From positions 39,078,450-39,142,449 of the forward strand of contig CM065699.1 of assembly GCA_017654935.2 (NCBI GenBank): a stretch of 64,000 nt of DNA. The letters run 5' to 3'. The notes under the pieces are model-generated. The model was given only the letters and a program-made list of their open reading frames with translations. It did no database searches and had not been told where the DNA came from. The DNA comes from Phymorhynchus buccinoides (taxonomy: Eukaryota; Mollusca; Gastropoda; Neogastropoda; Raphitomidae). Of the stretch, positions 10,319 through 24,502 are shown one piece after another; position 1 is the stretch's first letter, and each line of letters begins with the position of its first letter. Both the position numbers and the translations under genes were made by a program.

Positions 10319-13300
10319 CTGAAGGGAGGTTAACAAAAATTGCAATGATGAAATACTGTATTGTCAGGCATGGTAATGGGGAAAAAGCATTTTTCTCTGA
10401 AAATATGCTTTGGGGTTCATAAGATGTCTCTAGGTGTGGTCAAGGGGTAGAAAGCCCTTGATGTTGATCAGGGGGCATTTCTCTTTAAGATGAATCTATA
10501 AAACTGTTAAGATTAGGGAAAAGAGCATCTCCTGAAGCTTAAGACCCCCTCTGTCATTTGACTTTTCCACATCCACTTTTCTCTGAATTCAGAGAATTCT
10601 CTGAAGGTTGACATGCCTGACTGTTGTTGTCGTACCCTGGGTAAAAGACTCCGGGGATCATCCCAACCGCCCCGAAGCACTTGAACACTATGGTACAAAT
10701 GCACCAGCTAGGGGTGGGAACATTATTACGTGTGTGACCGTTTTTGATTACCCCCCGCCCACCACGTGGGCAGCCACACTCCGACTTTGGAGGATTTTGG
10801 CGACTGGTGATGTTATGCTGGGAGCTTGTCATGGCTGAAGACAATCCCCGCATAAAACCATGCAGAGCATAACATTTTGATGCAGCCTTGGTGAGCCCCT
10901 AACATCATTCACTGAAGAAATATGACGCAAACAACAGATAGAGACTGCCCAATTTAATAATTTAACCCCTTCATTGCAAGAGAAAGTTTTTGAATTTTTT
11001 TTTTCTTCTTCTAATTTATAAAATAGAAAATAGACGTTAAACTCAATTTGGTAGAACTGGAGATTATGTTCTAAAGCCAGAAACCAGCATCCCAGAGGTG
11101 TGACCTTAAATGTTATGACATCATCAATGACATCATATTGCCTGAAGTAGACACTGGGCTGGCAGGGAAGGGGTTAATTTCCTGGAGCCTAGTTAATATC
11201 GATAGATCACAGCGATGTACCGAGAGTTGAAAAGTGATAGGACAAACTGTCCTGAGACGAGATAAATCAACAGGACATTGTCCTGGCTCTTGCAGAAATC
11301 AATAAAGACAAAGATTGCCAATGTTAAAAAAAATTAATCAGACATTTGTCCTGACAGGGGAGAACACAATACAACATTTTCAATTTCAATAGGTCAATGA
11401 CCTATGACCGGGGCCTCGGGACATCACTGGAAATCACGTTAACACCTTCAACCAACCGGTCAATCATTGATTTGAGATCATTTCTAAGCTTCAGAGTTGC
11501 TCATTTTTCCCTTCGTTAAGGGTTAAAAATGAAGGCAGAAGTGGTGGTGGGTTGCATGATGAGTGAGCAAGATAGCGTTGAGAGCGAATGATTGGGTGTG
11601 GTGTGAGAGTTACATATTTGCTTTAATGTAAATTTATGCTTCATATTTTTATTTTGATAGATCTCATCTTATTTTACATGGTGGAAGACAAGTTTCCATG
11701 TGCGTTCAGGCATGGGAATTGTCAGAGACAAAAAACTCTGAAAACCCCCCCAATTGAAGTATTTAGTAACAAAAACGAAGTATTTAGTAACAATTTCACT
11801 TTTTTTTCCGCGAAAATCCGCGGACAATTCCCATACCTGGCGTTGTACAATGCCAATGGACAATAAAGAAACTTATGACTTATCCTACAAACAGGATTAT
11901 ACGTACAAGTTGAAGGGTTGCCTGTGAGGGTACCGTCGCTGTGCCGGATGGTAATTCGGTACCCGGATGAACTCGTACGATGGTTCAGGCATTTCTGCAC
12001 GTAAAATTGATGAATTTCTATCAATTCTACTGTCTATTTTATCTATATACTTACCATTCCACTACAAGTGCATATTTGTCTAAGTTCTGCTTGGAAGACA
12101 GAAATTTACTGTGTGTCTTATCACCCCAACTCCCAAACATGCTTACTTCCTGTTTAAGCAGTGAGTTCACTTTTCTTATAAGCAAACTCAAGAATGGAAG
12201 ACGTAAAGAAATCCATTAGGCGAGAGGAGGGTGGAGCACTTATATGCAGTGGAATGGTAAGTATATAGATAAAATAGATAGTAGAATTAATAGAAATTCC
12301 TCAATCTATTCTATCATCCTTACCATTCCACTACAAGTGCATGATTACCACCAAGGAGGTGGATGATGGATAATATAAATACAATTCAATGTTAAACAGA
12401 AAATACCAATACAGATATAGTACCTGAGTTAACAACGGATATGACTTAACTCTGGGGTAGCACTAGTCTGAGACTATGACTAACGTGACAGATAGGGACT
12501 ATCAACATGCTTTTGTTCTAAACATATGTGATCTAGCACCACGAAAGGGACATTAAGTGTCAAAGCGACCATTCTGAGAAAATGGTACCGTTACAAACAA
12601 ATTCTCTTTCACACGACATAAGAACCATTCTTGTAACATTTTCTGTTTTAGAGTTATAAGCATTTAAAGTTGGCAAGGTGACTGTCGGCCATTTTGAGAA
12701 ATCACAGTCTGAAGTTTAGCCTAGCTGAAGAAAATGCATGGATCTACTCATTTTAAAGCACTTTTTGGAGTATTTAGAGACCATAACAAAGATTGTCCTT
12801 TATAAATATGAAAGATGGGATGTGAGAGATCACGAAAATATCCATAACTCAAAAAAATTATATTTTTGACTTTGCAAGCCTGTTGTGAGAAACAAGCCCA
12901 GCGACTTAATGTCCCTTTCGTGGTGCTGGATCACATATGCATCACCTGACATTGACTTACAAAAGAATGCGTTGGAGTACACGCCACTGTTAATTAACAC
13001 AAAACCATATAACATGAAATATTGGTAAACGCACACAAATCTGTTTGAAGGGACGGAACCCCTCTGTATTATTACTTAATGCTTAACACAAATAATGATT
13101 AATACACACACACACAAAAATCTTTGTCCCCTGAATTATGCGTTATTATATCCCTACCCATTTTCCATCAAATGTAGCAAATACAGCAAAATGCAAACTG
13201 GATAACCAATGTAAAGCTACGATGTACCGTAGTTTTCGGATCATTACGTGCTGCTGTGTATAAGGCGAATAGGGCAATTTTCAAGAAAAATCTGACAAAA

Positions 13301-15875
13301 TTAAAGTAAAAGGCGCCTTCGTTTATAAGGCGATAGGCACCTTGCAAAAGAAAGTCGAAGTTTGAAGCCCGTACACGTCCTGTAAACGCTTACCGACCGC
13401 CATTACTGCTGTCATAAACGAGAGTTGTCTCCCTTCTCAAATAATTTGTTTTTTGTGTGACTTCCGGTTGTTGTGTTTGAACTTTTCTTCACGAAAACTG
13501 ATAGAATTATGGCATTTTAAGCTCTACAACGATTCTTTTTACACCCAATGAAGGGTTAGAGCATCTGTTGGAAGGTATCGGATGACAATAGGGATTTTTA
13601 AGCATACGTGAGTATTCGTCGTATCGGCGACTCGTGACCACTTTCGATGTCTGACTCACAGTAGACTGTACTGAACATGGCAATCGTTGCCTCTCTTCTC
13701 ACGATTTTGTTCACTAATAGGGCGCCCTCATTTATTCGGCGCATAGATCGAAATTGGAGAAAAAATAATCACCTTATAACCCGAAAATGACGGTATTTCA
13801 ATGAAAACATTACAATGAAATTATAGATAGAGAGGTCATATGTTCGAATTATTCTGAAATGACTGACACAGCTTGTGATGAAAATGTCAGATAAAAAATG
13901 TCCACGGCACAAATCAAATTTTCATTGAGCGACCCCCCCGTGGGGATACCGGGGGGGTCTTTTATATAAATAGTTCCCCCACTGGAAGTTCTGTGCTTGT
14001 AACTTCTTCTAGTCTGTCACTCTCTTTGACTCTGCCTTTTCCTTTTGCATACTGTCATCTACTATCTTTCTGCCTTACCGGTCCATTCTCCTGCCTTTTT
14101 TTGACGAAACATTTTCAAAAACGATTTCCTCCATCCAAAGTCGGACTTGCTGGGCCTATTTCTTAGCTAGGCAGCATAACGGCAGCATGACGCATCTGCG
14201 CTCATTATTGACAGGAAACTGCCTGAGCGATCGAAGAAGAAGAAGAAGAAGAAGATTGAGCGATGACTCACTCAACACGTCATGGAAGACGCTGCGCACC
14301 GATTGGTCCCACTGACTCTGGAAGAAGCAGACGCAGGCGGGTGTGATGTCCTCCTGGTGCTGACGATAGAACTCCAGAGTGCTGAATGTTCGTTCTGCTA
14401 AAGAGCTGGAGAAAAAAAGACACATTTGATAGACCTGAAACAACAAAACATTTTCATAAAACCCCTCCGATTCTTTTCTTTTTATTTCTTTAACCCTTTC
14501 ACCGCCAACGTCGCATTTATCCACCACAATGGCTTAACACCTACGTCGCTAAAAGATATCCGAAAGCCCTATTTTTTTAATTTTTGGAGGTAAGGTAAGG
14601 ATTAGGCCTAATGCTATATTACAGTGAAACCCGTTTAGTACGAATTCCAGGGGAGAGGGCCAATTTACTCGTTGTAAGCATTGCTCGTTCAAACCATTTT
14701 ATCGATTTTGGCAACCCTGACGAACCTATCAATCGGTCCTCGCATCTACTGTGATGTGCGTGTTGGTAAAGTGTGAAAAAGACAGAAAAACGGAAACAAC
14801 ACACTTACCCAACAAAGCATGGTTGTAAGCCCAGTATCCTGTATCCATAGGGTTTTTAATGCCGATTACATACACTTTAAAACAGTTTATTAACACACGA
14901 TAACATCAAAAACATAAAATCCACACACGCGCTTTAAGAGAAAGTTAAAATTTCCCGGAAGTCACAAGATCAGTGCGCAAAGAGTGAGTCCAGTGTCGTC
15001 TGCTTGCGCTGCAGACACCCAAGTTGTTATATCGGCCAATCAGAATGCCGCTTACATATCGAGGGGTCAGTCAAGATGGCGATGTTGTTGTCAGTGTGTT
15101 CTCGTTCTAGCCAGGTAGTTGTGCAAGAAAGCTTGACTTTGGGATGGCGGTGTGGTTGTAAGTGCGTTCTCGTTCTAACCGCGTAGTTTTTGCATAAAAG
15201 CTTGACTTTGGGAGTCAATAAATTGTACGTTATATGCAAGTTGCTCGTTGTAACGAGCTCGTTGTATGCAGAATTATTTAACAAGGAAAAAGAAGGCTTG
15301 TGGTCGGGAATTTTGAAACCACTCGTTAAACACGGGCTCTCGTTTAAACCGTACTCGTACTAAATGGGTTTCCCTGTATGTCACAGAGGAATTCGCAATA
15401 TTGCAGATAACTCTTTTTTCTCTACCCAGTTCAGTTTAATGGTATTGTTTGGCTGAAAAATGGCTGGCGGCGAAAGGGTTAAGCAGACCCGTTTTCCTTT
15501 TAATTTTTCTCTTCTTTTTCTTAACTCTTCGAGCACCATGGGCCAATGCATTCGCCCAGTACATCACTCTACACTCCCACCAAATGCAAAGACATTCACT
15601 GCCAAGTACCCCTGCCAATTTTAAGTCGACCAGGTAAATTTAGCCAATTTTAAGTCGACCAGGTAAATTTAGCCAATTTTAAGTCGACCAGGTAAATTTA
15701 GAAAAACGAAACAAAACCAACGAAACTTGATCCTCAAAATGAAACAAGGTGACTTGCATCTATTCTGCCTGCAAATGTGAAAAAGCAAGCCAGGATCAAA
15801 CAATTTCATAGAGAAAGACAAATGAATGAAAAAAAAATGCAGTGGAAGTAGATAGATGAAAATGTGGACAACAGC

Positions 15876-15917
<42 letters not shown>

Positions 15918-18446
15918 TGTGTGTATTTTAAATTGATTTTCTTTTCTTTTCTGTCAAAAGTACAAAAATCATCTGAATTGGTAAAATGAAAAAAAAATAT
16001 GTAGATTCACTTTACAAAGCGTAAGAAAACCAGCAAAAGAAAAAACCAAAAAAAACCCAGCCGCCGTGGTGTAGTGGTTAGCGTCGCGGACTACTACTGG
16101 CTGGGAGGTCTTGGATTCGAATCCCATCAGAGGCGAGGGTTTTTTCGGTCCTGGACCGACTCCTACCCAGAGTGAGTGGCTATGGGCTCAATGGGAAGAC
16201 TGAAACCACACAGTCGAGTTTCATCCACTGAACGAATGCAATTCTGAGAGTGTTGCTCTAATTGCAAGACCAACACTGCAGGTGTCTGTAGTTCTCGGGC
16301 CTGGTTAACGCTGGGATATCATTATGAAAGGAAGCGTAGAATACAGCCCTGCCCTGCAGTCTCAGACCGATACGGAACTCCATAGCATCATTATCATCGT
16401 TATCATTGGCCTCATTTTCCATCAATCATAAAATTTTAAAAATGTCTCAAATTCTGTGGCTTTGCATGCCCTGCTCTCATGGTGACCTCAGTTTCGGTTT
16501 CCAATCCAGTCTATGCCTTGGTGCGTTCGGGTCAAAGTCATGGGGATCAGTGTGTTCTGGGGAGCTGTCGGTGGACGGTCGTGGTGGCGCCCTCGGAGGA
16601 GGACCTCACTCACGCTGGCTCCGCGACTAAGAGAATAGTGTCGTCAGTAGGGGGCTTAGTAGGTGGTGTCCTGAACAGGCTCCACTGAACTCCACCAAAG
16701 TGAGCAGAAGTGCAGTGTCTCCTCGGTTGGTTGCCTCACGACGGCCTAACATAGATTCGCTCCCCTTGGACTGCTGGTCTCGGATTCTGCGACTTGAACA
16801 AACCGGGGTGTGGCTGCGAATTGGGATTCGGAACAAGCGGCGTGGGAGCAACGCCACTGTATGGCCCAGAAGATGGGACAGCAACCCCCCCAAAAAAAAC
16901 CCACATTTTTTAAAGTGGGACATAATCATCACACAAACATACACGTAAACATAAATATAAAACTCAATACTGAAGAGACTTCAGTAACTAAGGCACCACC
17001 AAACTTAAAATTTTACCAGTTAGTGGGACGTTTAAAGCGGGTCAAGTCCAGGCGTTTGTTGTGCCTGTAGAGCACGAAGACGTAGCGCAGATGCCCCACT
17101 CCTCTCACTGGAAGGGGTTGGAGGTAGTCGCATAAAGTCTCCCCACGCTCAACGTCAGATCCCGGAATATTGGCTCTGAAAAACGAGGGACAAAAAAATC
17201 AAATCAAACAGGTAGCGCTTTGAAAGATCAGGGCCTGTGTTCACATTGAGATAGTACGAGACTTATCATCACGATGTCTTAGAAGTCCTTCTAAAGTCCT
17301 ATTAAATCCTACTATTTTTGGACTTCTTTTATTAAAAATACACATCTGTATTGCTACAAATTCGGGACTTTCCTGGTGTTGCACTGCCTCCGGGCATTGC
17401 CTCCAAGATCGTTCCCACCATCTTTATATCTACTAATGTCCCATATATGCGTCTGTTCCAGACCAGAGGACGTTAAGCAAAATTGCATCAGGACTTCCAA
17501 GATGTCATGATGATAAGTCTCATACTATCTTAATGTCCCCCTGTGGGGATACCGGGGGGGGGGGGGGGGTGGGGGTGTCTTTTGCATAAATAGTTCCCCC
17601 ACCTTCTGGAAGTTCTGTGCTTGTAACTTCCTCTAATCTGTCACAATCTTTGACTCTGCCTTTTCCCTTTGCTTACTGTCATCTACTATCTTTCTGCCTT
17701 ACCAGTCCATTCTCCTGCCATTTTTTCACGAAACACTTTCAAAAACATTTCCTCCAGCCGAAGTCGGACTTGCTGGGCCTATTTTAAAGTTAGGCGCATA
17801 ACGGCAGCATGACACATCTGCACTCATAATTGACAGGACTCTGTCTGAGCGATCAATGATATATGTGCCTTTCTGCAGGCTTGCTTCTAAAATATACCCT
17901 TGCTGTAACTTTCAGAGACAAAATAAAATGCAACATAATATGTGGTAAAAATGATTAAACTTTTTTTTTTTCTCGCACCCAAGAGACAAACAGTTTTGGG
18001 TCGTTAACCCTTTCACCGCCAAAGTCGCATTTTAGCACCACAGTGATTTAACACCTATGTCACTAAAAGGCCTCAAATTGGGGTCTATTATCCAAAGACA
18101 CTATTGTCTTAGTTTTGGGAAGTATGGGTAGACCTTATTTTATATATGTCACAGAAGAATCACCAATACTGCAGATGGATTTTGTTCTCTACCCAGGAAA
18201 TTTAATGGACATTTTTTGCTGAAAAATGGCTGGCGGCGAAAGGGTTAATGATAATGGCTTGTTTGGTGAATCAGGGATGCACCTTTTTTCAGATGCAAAT
18301 GTTCTCGCATTTTGATAATGATTAGTCCCTTCAGATCCAACAACAACAAAAACAGCAATGACAAAACACTAACATCTTTGTTGTTTTGAGAAAAGGCAGA
18401 ACATAGAGACAGAGAAGTGGAAGACAGAACAAGGAAGAGGGGGAGA

Positions 18447-18543
<97 letters not shown>

Positions 18544-18794
18544 CAAAGTCAATTTTTTTAATGAATAGGCCTTTCTGCCCGTATCATATGGAGGGGTGGG
18601 GTAGGGGAACACAATGAATCAAAATAACAATTGTAACAAAATCATACATCATCGAAAATCCAAACACAACCAGGCGGCAAGAAAGCACACATACAATAAT
18701 AAATAAATAAAGTAAATAAATAAATAATTATCCATTACTAGCAAAACGATTAAACAATCAATTCATGCAATACATAGAAGCACAATATTCAATA

Positions 18795-18843
<49 letters not shown>

Positions 18844-18855
18844 GGAGGGAGGGAG

Positions 18856-18917
<62 letters not shown>

Positions 18918-21900
18918 GAGAAGGAGCCACTGAGGGGGAGTAAGAGAGGGTAGGGTGTTGGGGAGGGAGGGATGGATGGAGTGGGAGGGATGGGAATGGG
19001 GAAAAATCGAGAGCCAGGACTGTCGCAGGAGCGAGTTGAGTGAAAAAAAAAAAAAAGATCCAACAAAGAAAAGACGGCCAACTGACACCATCCAGTGGAG
19101 ACACTCCTGGTCGTTGTGCTGCAGGTTTCCGTCAGGGGAGGTCATCACCAGCGTCCACACGTCGGCCTCGTCGCTGTCGTAGCTGACCACAGGAGGCACA
19201 GCCGCCTGGAAACATCGCAGATCGCACCAATTAACGACAAGCGTCATGGAAATGCCTTTTGATGTGATCAGATCATATATATATACATATATATTTTTTT
19301 TTTTTTTTTTTTTATTTGCACATTTTCAAGCATCTCATCTTTACAAATAATTTCTGTGACTAAAGAAAAATGAAGGCAGGTTTTATAAGTGACACGAGTC
19401 TAAGTCACTTACCTGGCCATCCTACGCTACAAAATGGGCAACAATTATACACACAGATCCTAATAAAATGCCATATGAAAGTAATGACTTCACAAGATCT
19501 TTTCAACACAAAAATATCGATTTTGCACACACACACACACACGCAAAAACCAACCTTGCCAAACCAATGTTGTCTCTTTTTTCTTTTGCTCGGTAATATG
19601 TTGTTGTTGTTGGCTTACCCTGGCTAAAAGACTCCAGGGATCATCCCAACAAACAGCGGAAGCACTTGAACACTATGGTACAAGTGCATCAGCTACGGAT
19701 GAGAACATTATGTGTGTGTGACCGTTTTTGATTACCCCACCACGTTGTCAGCCATACTCAGTCTTCGGGGGATTTTTTTAGACTGATGATGTTATGCTAG
19801 GAGCTTGTCATGACTAAAGACAACCCCCACATAACTATGCATAGCATAACAACATTTTGATGTAGCCTTGGTGTTCTAGCCTATGTCAGTTGGTCTGACA
19901 CAGCCTTAAGCCAAGGCATGCTGTTTTCAAGTCTTCGGGGAATTTTGGAGACAGATGATGATTGTTATGCTAGGAGTTTGTCATGGCTAGAAACAATCCC
20001 AGCATAACTATGCATAGCATAACAACATTTTGGATACATGCAGCCTTGGTGTTCTAGCCTACGTCAATTGGTCTGACACAGCCTTAAGCCAAGGCATGCT
20101 GTTTTCAAGTCTTTGGGGGATTTTGGAGACGGATGATGTTATGCTAGGAGTTTGCCATGGCTAAAGACAATCCCCGCATAACCATGCATAGCACAACATT
20201 TTGGACACATGTAGCCTTGGTGTTCTAGCCTACGTCAATTGGTCTGACACAGCCTTAAGCCAAGGCATGCTGTTTTCAAGTCTGTGGGGGATTTTGGAGA
20301 CGGATGATGTTATGCAAGGAGTTTGTCATAGCTACTCCCCGTGGGGATACCGGGGGGATCTTTCGTAAAAATAGTTCCATCACCTTCTGGAAGTACTGTG
20401 CTTGTAACTTCCTCTAATCTGCCACTCTCTTTGACTCTGCCCTTTTCCTTTGCTTTCTATCGTCTACTATCTTTCTGACTTACTGGCCCATTCTCTTGCC
20501 TTTAAGAAAAAAAATCTTCCAAATAATTTTCTTCCTTGAGCTCCTCCGAAACCGGAATGTATTGGCTGTACTCAGCGGGGAGACCAGTGAAAAGTGAAAA
20601 CCGGACACATATGTACCTTGCCCATTATGGCCATATGGCCTGGGAACGCAGAAGAAGAAGAAGTCATGGCTAAAGACAATCCCCGCATAACTATGCATAG
20701 CATAACATCTTGGATACATGTAGCCTTGGTGTTCTAGCCTACGTCATACTGTAGCGGCCCCCACCTCAGACGGAGGAATGTGATTGCCATGGTAGACAGG
20801 GGTGACAAGCTCCTCGTCGTAGTCGTAGCACACGGACATGGGCGTGGTATTGTAGAAAAAGGCGGAGCCAAACAGGTCGCCGAAAACGCCATAGTGCTCC
20901 ACCGCCTGTCGAATGTGACCGGGGCCCTCTTCCCTGAGCCACACATCCTTCACCTCTCCCAGATCCAGCTGCACTGAACACACGCAGCAGTGTCAGGGCT
21001 CCCGCAAAACAAGGGTATAGAGGGTCCTAGAGGCGGGATCGAGGGTCCCAGTGGCATAGCGAATGCTAGAAATATTTTTTCTAGTGCATCCCTGGGACCC
21101 CCTGCATATTATTTTAGAGGGTCCTGTAGAATTTTTGTGTTTCATAGACCCCCAAATGGGGGTCCCTGGGAGCCCTGAATGTCGTCAAACTGTATCATAG
21201 CATTTAATCCTTTGCCAAACACAGTTTATTGTAAAAACAATAAAATAGCTTAAACAAGGTCATACGCCAAGGTCAAGGTCACAACGGCAATAATTTATGC
21301 GCCGATGCCTTCCTCTCATGGTGACACAACAATTGAAGTGATTCTGTCAAGAGGTTCGGGAGATACATATGTATCCTTGGGACAGACAGAAAAAAAATGA
21401 AGGAAAAAACCCCAACAAAATAAGACTCCTTTGCTGATCTATGATCGCAAAGGACAAAAAGAAAGAAAGAAAATAAATATTCCCATCACATACTAGGTTT
21501 GGTTCATATGCGGGCACGCGCAGAACCGGAGACGAAAGCGAGATCAAACACCCACAAGTGACAGTCCACTTGAAAGTGAGCACGGCTGTGGTGCGGAAGG
21601 TCGCAGGTTCAATCCAGCTTGGAGTCGGATTTTTCTGGCCCGAAAACCCTCTCTGTCCACCCAGCAGTGAATAACGGGTACCTGATTCGCTCAGGGAAGG
21701 TCAAAAGGCGGCGGAAGGAGAGGGATGGGCTCCGCCTTCCATGATGCCATGCCCTTGACACGGTGAACCTCTAATAGTTCACTGCCGCTACGGCTGATAT
21801 GCTATGGGACACCTTTACCTTTACACCAGCCAAGTAGCCTAACACAATATCATGACAACTACTAGTACAGTTAGTAGCCCCATAGTATTTGGTATATTAT

Positions 21901-24444
21901 TGCTGACAAAAAGAGCTCCAAAAAGACTCAAATGCTAAGAATATCTTCATTGAAACTATGAAAGATTAACAAAGTTATCAACGACATAATTGTGCCTGTA
22001 AAGGACACAGGCCTGGCAGGCGAGAGGTTAATGACAGTTGCTGTACTAACTAAACTACTTACACTCTCTTTGCCTTGCAGCGTATTCGAGCTTGTCTCTG
22101 GACTTCAGCCACAGGTGCTGCTTAGCGTTTTCATCGTCCCTTGTTTTTTCCTGGTGTTCCAGAGGAAAACCGATGTTGACTACACGATCCAATTCTGGGT
22201 CTTTGGCATTGAGTTCTGAAAATAAAAACAAATAAAGTTAATGATCATTAAATATTATAATGGCCTAAATAAACACAACACATAGGCTAAAGAACTTCAT
22301 TTTGATCCCACCTAAAATCCATATTTTCGTCTACAACTACATTCATGTTGCTGTGCGCGCGCGCGGTGTGCGTGCGGGCGTGCGTGTGTGTGTTAGAGAG
22401 AGAGAGAGAGTTGCTTTGTATATAATTATGCGTTGTTGCTGGTTGGAGTCATTCTTGAATGCTGTTTTTGTTGTCTGTTGATGAATAATTGATTGTAAAG
22501 CGCTTTGGGCTCATCTGAGGTAAAGAGCTATATAAATGTACTATTATTATTATTATTATTCATGGGTGCTCCTGGGAAATTTCAAAAAAGAAAAAGAAAA
22601 ATCCTGCAAGGCATGGATCCAGGGGTCGCCCAGCTAACAACTTGACTTAAAACAATCCTAAAAATATAAAGTTCCTAGTAAAGGCATGTAAATATTTATC
22701 TGTATACTATAACTATAAGTGTATACATTTCTTTTACATTCTACACATGCGAGAAACCGACAAAACGTTTATAAATAGGAAATTCGTTGCTTCTCAAATT
22801 CTCATAATCCGGCGACGCCGGCTCCAGGCAAATAAAAAATCCTGCATTTCAGGACATCCTGAAAGCAGGAACATCCATGTACATTACAAGAGAAGTTCAT
22901 CTGTTGAAAGAAAATGCACACTGGTCCATGTACATTACAAGAGAAGTTCATCTGTTGAAAGAAAATGCACACTGGTCCATGTACATTACAAGAGAAGTTC
23001 ATCTGTTGAAAGAAAATGCACACTGGTCCATGTACATTACAAGAGAAGTTCATCTGTTGAAAGAAAATGCACACTGGTCCATGTACATTACAAGAGAAGT
23101 TCATCTGTTGAAAGAAAATGCACACTGGTCCATGTACATTACAAGAGAAGTTCATCTGTTGAAAGAAAATGCACACTGGTCCATGTACATTACAAGAGAA
23201 GTTCATCTGTTGAAAGAAAATGCACACTGGTCCATGTACATTACAAGAGAAGTTCATCTGTTGAAAGAAAATGCACACTGGTCCATGTACATTACAAGAG
23301 AAGTTCATCTGTTGAAAGAAAATGCACACTGGTCCATGTACATTACAAGAGAAGTTCATCTGTTGAAAGAAAATGCACACTGGTCCATGTACATTACAAG
23401 AGAAGTTCATCTGTTGAAAGAAAATGCACACTGGTTAGCTTTTTTTGGTAACTGAATTATCTCTCTTACAAGCAAAATTTTAAAAAATTGTCTTTTTTAT
23501 TGATATATAACAGGTCTAACAAGGGCATCACCGAGCGGCAGATACATACTGTGACAGTGCAAACCAGGCCAGATAAATATTATCAGGATGATAACCTTAT
23601 AAATGATGTACAATAAACAAGTGTGAAGTGACGTTATTTTATTCACAAGAGACAAAAACAAAACTACTGGATATTTTGGCGAATGCGCCTTTATCAACAT
23701 AGACTTTCAACAATAAAACAGCAAACAGCAAAAATAGCAAAAGGAGCAAAAAGCAGGCAACAAAAGGAGCAAAAAAACAAACAAAAAACCAATACTTCCA
23801 ATACATTTTTTTAAATTGTTTAATGGATAAAAAAAAAGGAAGTGCTTATCCCCACGACAGTCATGCCCATAAGCTTTTCCTTCCGTTTTCCTTATTCCCA
23901 TGACTGTCGTGCCGATAATGGAAAGGGGCTGTGGACATTATGGGACTTCTTTCTATTTTTAGCTTCGTTTTTCACCGGAAATGGAAAGTAGCGGCTCTGT
24001 AGCCTGCATTCTATAGAGCCACTGGCGGCTATTTAGCCACGGCCTTTGAAAAACTGGGCAAAGGACAAAAACGGCAAGAAAATAGGCCTACCGGAAATGA
24101 AATAATAACGGAAGCCCCCCCCCAAAAAAAAAAATGGAGTGCAGGTATTAAACGTCTTTCGTGGCGATAAGGTTTTTCACCCGTTTTCATTATCCCCACG
24201 ACTGTCGTGGCGATAAGGTTTTTCACCCGTTTTCATTATCCCCACGACTGTCGTGGCCATAATAATAATAATAACAGTACATTTATATAGCGCTTTACCT
24301 CAGATGAGCCCAAAGCGCTTTACAATCAATTATTCATCAACAGATAACAAAAAACAAGATTCAAGAGTGACACCAACCACCAACAGCGCATATGCAAAGC
24401 AACTCTCTCTCTCTCTTTAACACACACACACGCACGCACACACG

Positions 24445-24502
<58 letters not shown>

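Larger units (their letters stand above)
10319..14271 (-). other. MRPL38 intron region; missing exon expected here
   Basis: Repeats occupy much of it (10615-10895, 10972-11177, 12009-12298, 12533-12939, 12975-13150, 13222-13797 and 13933-14254). A short exon with length of 3n+1, about 80 nt, should lie here to connect exon 6 to the last exon. I could not identify it by eye. Confidence 0.6.

Noticed and set aside
10513..10853. Candidate for the missing MRPL38 exon
   Set aside because: Minus-strand frames show no similarity to the expected conserved segment, and the splice phases do not fit. Much of it is element Y.
11722..12024. Minus-strand 100-codon frame as an exon
   Set aside because: No splice pair and no family resemblance. 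Its right end lies in an inverted repeat.
18417..18953. Arg-Glu / Leu-Ser frames
   Set aside because: They are products of GA/CT repeats. The same holds for 55882-56350.
22877..23437. CRISPR-like direct repeats
   Set aside because: The units are head-to-tail without unique spacers, and the DNA is eukaryotic. It is a minisatellite.
22747..23451. 234-residue frame through the 51-bp array, and its counterpart on the other strand
   Set aside because: Length comes only from a stop-free tandem repeat whose unit is a multiple of 3. It lies in an MRPL38 intron with no splice or start support.
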